From positions 1 to 17,103 of the forward strand of contig NZ_DATESC010000014.1 in assembly GCF_035271045.1 (NCBI RefSeq): a stretch of 17,103 nucleotides of DNA. Reading direction: 5' to 3'. This stretch comes from Marinospirillum sp035271045. GTDB taxonomy: Bacteria > Pseudomonadota > Gammaproteobacteria > Pseudomonadales > Halomonadaceae. Position 1 is the first letter of the stretch, and each line of letters opens with the position of its first letter. Below the pieces are notes generated by a model. The model made no database searches. It was not told where the DNA came from and was given only the letters and a program-made list of their open reading frames with translations. A program made the translations under genes and the position numbers. Positions 1 to 6,454 of this stretch are shown piece after piece.

Positions 1-1
1 A

Positions 2-120
2 CGCCTGACGACCATAGCAAGTGGGTACCACCTGATCCCTTACCGAACTCAGAAGTGAAACCGCTTAGCGCCGATGATAGTGTGGGGTCTCCCCATGTGA
101 AAGTAGGTCATCGTCAGGCA
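2..120 (+). rRNA. rrf: 5S ribosomal RNA
   Basis: This is the RNA component of the large ribosomal subunit. The terminal helix is visible: GCCTGACGA at 3-11 pairs perfectly with TCGTCAGGC at 111-119. The conserved internal blocks CCGAACTCAGAAGTGAAAC and AGTGTGGGGTCTCCCCATG lie where they do in E. coli 5S. The gene sits at the very left edge, so the 23S and 16S genes would be expected just outside the window. An intrinsic terminator follows within 20 bases, as expected for the last gene of an rrn operon. The ends are set from the terminal helix and may be off by one or two bases. Confidence 0.97.
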
Positions 121-130
121 CTTATAAAAT

Positions 131-162
131 AACCCTCAGCTTATCAAGCTGGGGGTTTTTTT
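131..162 (+). terminator. Rho-independent terminator of the rRNA operon
   Basis: A 10-bp stem is formed by 133-142 and 146-155 (CCCTCAGCTT against AAGCTGGGGG, one T-G wobble) with a 3-base loop. It is followed directly by seven T residues (156-162). It lies 11 bases after the 5S gene and should end the rrn transcript. The ATG at 163 directly abuts the T-run, which argues against that ATG being used as a start. Confidence 0.93.
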
Positions 163-222
163 ATGGCTTTTCATGGAGTGATTTTAGGATTAAAAGTTAA
201 CTTAAAGATTAGGAATGATATT

Positions 223-702
223 TTGATTAATAATGATATTTTACGCCGTGTACGTTATACCTTTGATTTGAAAGATAGCACGATGATTGAAGTTTTTTCT
301 TTGGCTGATTTTAATGCTACTAAAGAACAAATTACTGCTTGGTTAAAAAAAGAAGATGACGAAGCTTTTTTAAAGCTGAAAGATATTGAATTAGCTAGCT
401 TCTTAAATGGTTTTATTAACTTGAAGCGGGGCAAGCGGGAAGGTGAGCAACCTAAGCCAGAAAAAAGTTTAAATAATAATACCGTATTTCAAAAACTCCG
501 GATTGCTCTTAATTTAAAAACTGAAGATATTTTGGAGATTTTCCAGTTAGTCGACTTTAGTATAAGTAATCATGAATTAAGCGCCTTTTTCCGCAAGACA
601 GACCACAAAAACTATCGAGAATGTAAAGATCAGGTACTTAGAAATTTTTTGATGGGTATTCAACAGCAATTACGGCCAACTGGAAATTTTGCTGCACTAT
701 AA
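223..702 (+). CDS. yehS: DUF1456 family protein (YehS-like)
   Basis: The protein resembles E. coli YehS, a small soluble protein of unknown function made of two DUF1456 repeats. With a TTG start at 223 it has 159 residues, close to E. coli YehS. The two repeats are visible: residues about 1-68 (NNDILRRVRY, then ITAWLKKEDDEAF, then LASFLNGFINLKRGK) and about 85-150 (NNNTVFQKLRIALNLKTEDI, then DHKNYRECKDQVLRNFLMG). The TTG start was chosen because AGGA at 211-214 sits eight bases upstream and because it aligns with the first residue of E. coli YehS. The longer frame from ATG 163 has no ribosome site, begins at the rrn terminator, and adds 20 residues that do not resemble the family. No promoter stands out, so expression could come from rrn read-through or from the short leader. 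The molecular function is unknown. Confidence 0.85.
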   Translation: MINNDILRRVRYTFDLKDSTMIEVFSLADFNATKEQITAWLKKEDDEAFLKLKDIELASFLNGFINLKRGKREGEQPKPEKSLNNNTVFQKLRIALNLKTEDILEIFQLVDFSISNHELSAFFRKTDHKNYRECKDQVLRNFLMGIQQQLRPTGNFAAL

Positions 703-740
703 AATCATCGTTTAGTACAGCTTTTAAAATAAACGGGTCG

Positions 741-1947
741 TTATGCTTCTAGCCAAGCAGCAGGGCAATCGGCACAAAGCACCAGTAGACGTGAAGGATT
801 ACCGGAGTGTAGTGCAATGGAAAGTGTGACATCTAGTGTAGCATCTGGTAATCCAAGGTAAGGTTGAGAAATTTGAACTTGCCTTGGTTGCTCTAATGCA
901 TTGCGAAAGTAGCCACGTCTAGCCCATAAAGCACCCACACTGCGGCTAAGTGGTGCATAAGCCGTAACGCTGATGCTTGACCGTGAGCTAATATTTTCAA
1001 CAATTTGTACCCCTTCAGCATCTAACATATAAATACGCTCAATCGCTTCATGGTCATGCAATTGCTGAGTAGCAACCCGAAATTCCATATTCTGTTCTAG
1101 GTTCTCTGCTGTTTGTTTAAGCAGTTTTTGTAATTCATTTCTTTTACGTGATTGACTATGTTGGCGTATTAGTTGATCTCGTAACGTGTGCTGATGTAGT
1201 GAATGAATGGAGTCGGCTAAGGCTTGCTCTTCATACCTACCCGTTGCACTAGGGCGAGCAAAATAAAACCCTTGGGCTAAATCAGCTTCACTGTCGAGTG
1301 TTAATAAAGCATCCTCTTTGGTTTCAACGCCTTCTAATAATACTAATGCACCAGTTTCACGCAACAACGCCACACAACGCGCAAGCCAACGTTGACGGCG
1401 AGGATTATTACGAGCATTGACGGCGAGGATTATTACGAGCATTGACCAGCATGGAGCGATCTAATTTAACAATGTGAGGTTCTAGTTGCCAAATACGGTC
1501 AAAATTAGATGCGCCAGTACCAAAGTCATCAATGGCAATTAAAAAGCCAGCAGCTTTGTAGTGACTGACAAAATCCTGTAGCTGGACTGGGTCAGAAACA
1601 GCATCTTCTAAAATTTCTAGCACCATGCGTTCACTACCAAGCCCTCGACGGCGTAAGAATTTTTCTAGCATCGGCGCACGATGATTATCAGGGCTGATGG
1701 TTTCACTACGCAAATTTAAAAATAGCCACTGGTTATCAGTGTTCATTTGACCAAAGTTTAATAGATGGCTGGCAATACACTCTCGATCAAACTGTTCTAC
1801 TCGATTATTCAATATAGCTTTATTAAAAGCTTCTAACGGTGAGCAAAGTTGGTTATTGGAATTTTTGGCGCGCAATAAAGCTTCGTACCCCACAACGCGT
1901 CGATGTGTCAGACTAATAATGGGTTGAAAGTGACTCTGAATTTTCAT
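741..1947 (-). pseudogene. EAL-domain c-di-GMP phosphodiesterase, split by a 25-bp tandem duplication
   Basis: EAL proteins hydrolyse cyclic di-GMP to pGpG. As it stands, the gene reads as two overlapping frames, 1408-1947 and 741-1442. Removing one copy of the 25-bp repeat at 1392-1446 joins them into one 393-residue protein. In the joined protein the EAL residues are all present: E22-A-L, N78, E111, D140-D141 in IDDFGTG, K161 in VKLDRS, E197 and E200 in LEGVE, and Q217. The phosphodiesterase would therefore be expected to be active if restored. The frame break falls after about residue 177, between the VKLD and EGVE motifs, so neither fragment has a complete site. Residues about 240-393 form a second domain with a segment around ISQPYLGLPDATLDVTLSIAL, reminiscent of the Cache/PAS-like YkuI_C domain found after EAL domains. 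The start at ATG 1947 has AAGGAAA nine bases upstream; an in-frame ATG at 1980 lacks a ribosome site. The fragments keep good coding character, so the break looks recent. Confidence 0.88.
1392..1446. repeat. 25-bp perfect tandem duplication inside the EAL gene
   Basis: Bases 1392-1416 and 1417-1441 are identical 25-mers beginning TTGACGGCGAGG. The first five bases of the unit (TTGAC) recur at 1442-1446. Since 25 is not a multiple of three, the extra copy shifts the frame and brings in a TAA stop at 1408-1410 on the minus strand. With one copy the locus would be TTGAC, 20 bases, TTGAC, so slippage between five-base repeats explains the event. Confidence 0.97.
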
Positions 1948-1998
1948 TGCGGACTTTCCTTGGCTTGTGTGCGCTGGCAAAATGCAGTACCAGCAAGA

Positions 1999-2026
1999 AT
2001 AGTACCAACATCTATTAGTCTACCAA
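1999..2026 (-). promoter_or_regulatory. Candidate sigma70 promoter for the EAL gene
   Basis: On the minus strand TTGGTA (2021-2026) is followed after 16 bases by TACTAT (1999-2004), about 50 bases upstream of the EAL start at 1947. The boxes match the consensus only moderately, and the region is AT-rich enough to give chance matches. Confidence 0.25.
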
Positions 2027-2274
2027 TACCTATTTATATACGTTGGTGTTGCATAGCTTTAGCAGTCCTGTGCATTATTGGTGCGCCAATGAATTTAACG
2101 AGTTATTACTGATACTTTTTAGTGCACACTATTCAAGTAGATAAGAATAGTGAGATTACAGTAAAAAAATGTAAGCACCACTTTGTATTTAATTTAAGTT
2201 CTATAATATTAGATGTTGCTTTAGTTGATAATTTTAAGCCCGTATTAAACCTCGTCTGATCTACGTTGCTCTTT

Positions 2275-2303
2275 TTGAGATTTTAGAAGTATAAGTTTAA
2301 TAA
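2275..2303 (+). promoter_or_regulatory. Candidate sigma70 promoter for zapE
   Basis: TTGAGA at 2275-2280 and TAATAA at 2298-2303 are separated by exactly 17 bases and match the -35 and -10 consensus well. The leader to the GTG start at 2429 would be about 120 bases. The methyltransferase downstream probably shares this promoter, because only 39 bases separate it from zapE. Confidence 0.42.
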
Positions 2304-2428
2304 AGGGTAGTTTTACCTGCTTATCTTGTGTGTAGGTTTGAGTATTTTGTACAAAAGAAATGACGAAAAGATAGCCGTGCTTAATAAGTTATCCCCAAAT
2401 TCAATAAGGTATTTTTAAAGGAGTCTTT

Positions 2429-3559
2429 GTGCTTTCTCTTTCTCCTTCTGCTGCTTATCAGCAAGCACTGGCTAATGGTTTTAAAGAAGATGCTGCTCAA
2501 TACTTAGCAGTTCAAAACCTAGAACGGTGTTTTCAAGCGTTACATTCCAATGATATTACTGGGCAAGTGCTGCAAGGTGTTTACCTTTGGGGCCCGGTGG
2601 GTCGTGGTAAAACTTGGTTAATGGATAGTTTTTTTCAAAGTTTAAATGTTCCTGCTAAGCGCTTGCATTTTCATCATTTTATGCGCTGGCTACACAAGCG
2701 TCTTTTTCAGTTAACAGGGCAAGCTGATCCGTTAAATTTAATTGCCAAAGAGTTGGCTGCTGATGTTCGTGTGTTGTGTTTTGATGAATTATTTATTAAT
2801 GACATTGGTGATGTTATGTTACTTAGTCGGTTATTCCAACACTTGTTTGTTGAAGGTTTGGTGTTGGTAGTAACGTCTAATCAACCACCACAAAAGCTTT
2901 ATGAGGATGGTTTTAACCGCGAGCAGCTATTACCCGCCATTACTGCAATTCAAAATAATATGCACATTTTAAGTGTCGATGGTGGTAGCGATCACCGCTT
3001 GCATCCAGGTGCTAGTACGCAACGTTATTGGGTCAATGCGCCCCAAGCTTTGGCTGAAGTTTTTGCCGAGTTAACAGAAAAAGAGCCTATAAAAGCGTGT
3101 GTTAGTGAGCCGTTGCTTTTAGGTAATCGCCGTTTGAAATTAGCTTTACGTAGTCGGTGGGTGTTATGGTGTAATTATCAAGACTTATGCGAACAGTTGT
3201 TTGTAGCGGCTGATTTTATTGAGTTATGTGATAATTTTACGCATATTTTGCTAGGCAAAGTACCGCAATTAACGGGTGCAAAACAGCAAAAATCAATAGC
3301 ACGTGGCACAGAAGATGCTGCTGAACTTGTGTTTGCCGGTGGTCGAGAGCTGCCAGCATTAACCTATCAAGATGATGGTGTGCGCCGTTTTATTGCTTTG
3401 GTTGATGAGTGTTATGACCGAGGTGTTCCGCTGTATATTGAAGCGACTGTGCCTTTACATGCATTATACCCAGAAGGTGAAGGCGCTTTAGACTTTCCGT
3501 TTCGTCGTGTACTAAGCCGTTTACATGAAATGCAGTTGCAGCGCTTTGCTCAAAAATAG
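2429..3559 (+). CDS. zapE: Cell division protein ZapE (AFG1-like ATPase)
   Basis: ZapE (YhcM) is a P-loop ATPase of the AFG1 family. In E. coli it binds FtsZ at the constricting ring and matters under low oxygen, heat or envelope stress. The 376-residue length fits the family. Visible motifs are Walker A GPVGRGKT (55-62), followed by the family's HFHHFMRWLH segment (80-89), Walker B VLCFDE (115-120) followed by LFINDIGDVMLLSRLF, and a sensor-like VVTSNQPP (147-154). The C-terminus ends in the usual FPFRRVLSRLHEMQ segment. The GTG start at 2429 is supported by AAAGGAG (2417-2423) five bases upstream. It begins a short plus-strand unit with the methyltransferase gene that follows. Confidence 0.93.
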   Translation: MLSLSPSAAYQQALANGFKEDAAQYLAVQNLERCFQALHSNDITGQVLQGVYLWGPVGRGKTWLMDSFFQSLNVPAKRLHFHHFMRWLHKRLFQLTGQADPLNLIAKELAADVRVLCFDELFINDIGDVMLLSRLFQHLFVEGLVLVVTSNQPPQKLYEDGFNREQLLPAITAIQNNMHILSVDGGSDHRLHPGASTQRYWVNAPQALAEVFAELTEKEPIKACVSEPLLLGNRRLKLALRSRWVLWCNYQDLCEQLFVAADFIELCDNFTHILLGKVPQLTGAKQQKSIARGTEDAAELVFAGGRELPALTYQDDGVRRFIALVDECYDRGVPLYIEATVPLHALYPEGEGALDFPFRRVLSRLHEMQLQRFAQK

Positions 3560-3598
3560 CGTGCGGTTTACATTAATTTTTTATTCTTTTATTTGTAG

Positions 3599-4480
3599 GT
3601 GTCTTACTTGTACAAAGACCTAGCGTTTGACCATGATGATTACATGATTGATGAACTTAGAGACATGGATTATGCATTCGATGAATACTCCTTGTCTGAT
3701 CCTGATTTTAGAGACCTTGCTTTTGATGAATATGGTATTGAAGCACCTGAAGTTTATTTAGATGTGCCCTATGTGCCGACGGATGAAAAAGTAGTCCAGG
3801 CTATGTTGGATTTGGCTGAAATAACCAGTAAAGACCTGCTTTATGATTTGGGTTGTGGTGATGGACGTATCGTTGTTGCAGCAGCTTTAGACAGAAGAAC
3901 ACGGGGCATTGGCATTGATATGGATCCGATGCGGATTGCTGATGCGATGGAGTCTGCTGGTAATGCAGGCGTTGAGCATTTGGTCGATTTTTTTGAAGGT
4001 AGTTTTTTGGAAGAGGACTTTAGCCAAGCCACCGTTGTTACGCTTTATTTGCTTGATTTAGTCAATATTGAGTTAAGGCCAAGGTTACTTAATGAGTTGC
4101 GCCCTGGCACGCGCATTGTGTCTCATGCATTTGATATGGGTGATTGGCGAGCAGATGAATGCAAAAGTTTTAGCGGTATTCATTTGTTTAAATGGTTTGT
4201 TCCAGCCAAGGTAGCTGGCCATTGGCAATGGCAAACGACGAGTGGTGACACTTATAAAGTAGTGCTGCAACAAAGATACCAAAGGATTAAAGGGAAAGTT
4301 TGGATTAACGGTAAAAAAGCACAACTCACCAGTGCCGCGTTAAAGGGTGATTTGCTTGAATTATTAATTCAGCCCGATGCCACGAGCCAGCCGTTAAGTT
4401 TTGTGATGCGTTGTGAAGCCAAACAGCTTGTGGCCACCGATGACGGCTTTCAGGCGACACCGGCAGTTAAATTAGGTTGA
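3599..4480 (+). CDS. Class I SAM-dependent methyltransferase with acidic repeated N-terminus
   Basis: This is predicted to transfer a methyl group from S-adenosylmethionine; the substrate cannot be read from the sequence. The Rossmann core spans about residues 55-200. It contains VPYVPTDEKVVQAML, the SAM-binding loop YDLGCGDGRIV (82-92), GIGIDMDP (strand 2 acidic region), and LYLLDLVNIELRPRLL leading to PGTRIVSHAFDMGDW. This block recalls bacterial homologues of the FAM173/ATPSCKMT lysine methyltransferases. A C-terminal beta-rich stretch (about 200-293) follows. The first 50 residues are strongly acidic and repeat a short motif: DLAFD (7-11), DYAFDEY (24-30) and DLAFDEYG (39-46). No strong ribosome site precedes GTG 3599. 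A TTG at 3608, with TAGGTG just upstream, is an alternative start. The 3' end overlaps the recD end by nine bases on the opposite strand. Confidence 0.82.
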   Translation: MSYLYKDLAFDHDDYMIDELRDMDYAFDEYSLSDPDFRDLAFDEYGIEAPEVYLDVPYVPTDEKVVQAMLDLAEITSKDLLYDLGCGDGRIVVAAALDRRTRGIGIDMDPMRIADAMESAGNAGVEHLVDFFEGSFLEEDFSQATVVTLYLLDLVNIELRPRLLNELRPGTRIVSHAFDMGDWRADECKSFSGIHLFKWFVPAKVAGHWQWQTTSGDTYKVVLQQRYQRIKGKVWINGKKAQLTSAALKGDLLELLIQPDATSQPLSFVMRCEAKQLVATDDGFQATPAVKLG

Positions 4481-6454
4481 CAAAGTGGTTAATCCGCTAA
4501 CCCGTTCAACTTGGCTATTTAGCGCCTGCTGCAATACGCTATCTTTGCTGTGTATTAAAGTAAACTTCTCTTTAGAACGGGTAATGCCAGTATAGATCAG
4601 CTCCTTGGTTAGCACTGGGTTGCCAAAATCGGGTAATACCAGTGCGGTGTGGGTAAATTCTGAGCCTTGGGATTTATGCACCGTCATGGCGAATACTGTT
4701 TCTATGCCCTGTAAACGACTGGGTAATACCCAGCGAATGCCCTGTTTGCCATTGGGAAACGCTACCCTTAGCCCTTTTTTTGGCCACATCATACAAATAC
4801 CAATGTCACCATTCATTAGCTTTAGGCTATAGTCATTGCGCGTAACCAGCAGCGGTCGGCCGGAATACCAAAAAGATACACCTTCAGGTAAAAGATTCTT
4901 ACTTTGCAATGCTTTCACAATCTGCTGATTTAAACTTTCAACACCAAAAAAACCTTGCCTAACAGCGGTTAATAACTGGAATTGATTGTGTGCAGCAAAG
5001 ACTTTTAATGCCCAATCTTCTAACTCGGCTGGGCTGGTATTGGCTTGAGTGGGTTGCAGTGTTTGCAGCGTGGTTAAATAGCCTTGATAGCCTTTGACGG
5101 CTAATTGTTCTAAGGGTGCTAAGTATACTTTGTAGGGATCGCTGGTGGTTTTAAGCAGCAAATTATTTAAGCTATCAGGGTTGTTTTTAAAGCAAGCTTT
5201 TAGCTTGTTTACTGTTGTTTTGCCGGTATTTACGGCTTGGGCTAGTTCACCGATGCCAGGGTGGGCGCTAAAGCGGTAGCTGTGGCGCAGCATACAAGTG
5301 GCTTGCTGCAACGCTGTGCCTTGCTCATCAATATATCCATCTGCTAATTGCTCATTGCTTAATCGTTGAACCCAAGCTTTTGTGGCTGGCGTGTAATGCC
5401 CTGTTGCAGCGGTTTGGCATAAATCCCCTAAAACTGAACCGGCTTCTACCGAAGCAAGTTGGTCTTTATCGCCTAACAAAATAAGCCTTGCCGTGCTGGG
5501 CAGTGCAGCCACTAGCTTTGCCATCATTTCTACATCCATCATCGACGCTTCATCCACCACTACACAATCGGTAGGCAGTGGGTTGGTTGCATGGTGACGA
5601 AAACTGCGTGTATTGGGCAGACTACCCAGCAAGCGGTGCAAAGTCGTCACTTCTTTAGGTATTTTGCTTTTAATGTCTGTGGCTAGATTTTCAGGTAGGT
5701 CTAAGTTGTTAGATAAGGCTAAGCGCTCAATGCTGCCAGCAATGGATTCACTTAACCTTGCTGCGGCTTTACCCGTTGGCGCTGCGAGGTGAATTTGCAG
5801 CGGTGTTTCATGGTTGGATAAACGCAGCCCCTGTAATAAGGCTAGTAGCTTAACCACTGTTGTTGTTTTACCAGTACCTGGGCCGCCGGTAATAATGGAA
5901 AAATTGCTGCGAGCAGCTAATAAACACGCTACTTTCTGCCAGTCGGTTGCTGTAGGTAAATCAGCCGCAGGAAACAGCCTAGCTAATAGCTTTTGTGTGG
6001 CAACTTCTGGCAAGGTTTGTTGCACGGCTAAACGCTGTGCAAGTGCGGCTTTAATCTGTTGTTCATAGTGCCAATAACGGCGCAAATACAGCAGCGGCTG
6101 TTTATCTATTCCGGCTAAAACTAGGGGTGAATTAGCTTGGTTAACTGCTGAGCTGGCTTTAAGCTCTGCTACCCAACTGGCTAAGCTAAGCGGGTTCAGC
6201 AGTGCGGCTAATTCATCTTTTGCTGTATTTTCATTAGTCGTGGTTAATAAGCTTTGTGGGTTATTTAAAGCCGCTTGCAAATCAAGGCACACATGACCAT
6301 GAGCATTGCGTTCACTGACCAGCGCTACCGCTAATAAGACTGCATCGCTGCTATCAGGCAGTTGTTGTTGAATAAAGCGCGTTAGCGCCAAATCTAAGCT
6401 GCGTAGCGCACCCAGTTCTGCCCACGTTACTAGCGTTTCCATTAAGTTTTTCAC
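4472..6454 (-). CDS. recD: Exodeoxyribonuclease V subunit alpha RecD
   Basis: RecD is the 5'-to-3' superfamily 1B helicase of the RecBCD complex, which resects double-strand breaks. It drives the fast strand before Chi recognition and restrains RecA loading. The 660 residues show Walker A GGPGTGKTTTV (190-200), LAAPTGKAAARL (motif Ia region, 223-234), Walker B VVVDEASMMD (298-307), motif III LLGDKDQLASVE (327-338), a late AMTVHKSQGSEF (motif V) and YTGITRSKEKF (motif VI). It starts with GTG at 6454, overlapping the recB TGA by four bases (GTGA), with GAGG inside the recB end as ribosome site. An ATG four codons later is the alternative start. It is the last gene of the recC-recB-recD unit. 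No terminator is evident before the opposing methyltransferase gene. Confidence 0.97.
   Translation of the reverse strand: MKNLMETLVTWAELGALRSLDLALTRFIQQQLPDSSDAVLLAVALVSERNAHGHVCLDLQAALNNPQSLLTTTNENTAKDELAALLNPLSLASWVAELKASSAVNQANSPLVLAGIDKQPLLYLRRYWHYEQQIKAALAQRLAVQQTLPEVATQKLLARLFPAADLPTATDWQKVACLLAARSNFSIITGGPGTGKTTTVVKLLALLQGLRLSNHETPLQIHLAAPTGKAAARLSESIAGSIERLALSNNLDLPENLATDIKSKIPKEVTTLHRLLGSLPNTRSFRHHATNPLPTDCVVVDEASMMDVEMMAKLVAALPSTARLILLGDKDQLASVEAGSVLGDLCQTAATGHYTPATKAWVQRLSNEQLADGYIDEQGTALQQATCMLRHSYRFSAHPGIGELAQAVNTGKTTVNKLKACFKNNPDSLNNLLLKTTSDPYKVYLAPLEQLAVKGYQGYLTTLQTLQPTQANTSPAELEDWALKVFAAHNQFQLLTAVRQGFFGVESLNQQIVKALQSKNLLPEGVSFWYSGRPLLVTRNDYSLKLMNGDIGICMMWPKKGLRVAFPNGKQGIRWVLPSRLQGIETVFAMTVHKSQGSEFTHTALVLPDFGNPVLTKELIYTGITRSKEKFTLIHSKDSVLQQALNSQVERVSGLTTLST

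Larger units (their letters stand above)
1948..2428. other. Intergenic region between the EAL gene and zapE
   Basis: This is a 481-base AT-rich stretch between two divergent genes. I see no convincing gene in it. It holds a candidate promoter for each flanking gene, listed separately. It also has a 7-bp hairpin at 2075-2092 (TTATTGG, loop TGCG, CCAATGA with one T-G pair) of unknown role. A plus-strand frame at 1903-2112 overlaps the EAL start, has no ribosome site, and resembles nothing I know. No tRNA, repeat array or transposon end is evident. Confidence 0.6.

Noticed and set aside
732..742. AACG-GGT-CGTT inverted repeat between the convergent yehS and EAL genes
   Set aside because: A four-base stem is too short for a terminator and no T-run follows.
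2066..2092. TGGTGC-containing palindrome resembling half of an NtrC site upstream of the EAL gene
   Set aside because: The left half does not match the NtrC consensus and no sigma54 -24/-12 pair was found nearby. It is kept only as a small hairpin of unknown role.
1903..2112. Plus-strand frame of 69 codons with a hydrophobic end, overlapping the EAL start
   Set aside because: It has no ribosome site and no recognisable family. Its first part is antisense to the conserved EAL N-terminus.
5814..6068. Plus-strand frames inside recD, recB and recC (for example 5814-6068, 8405-8641 and 9012-9397)
   Set aside because: They lie wholly antisense to long conserved genes, have no ribosome sites and resemble no family.
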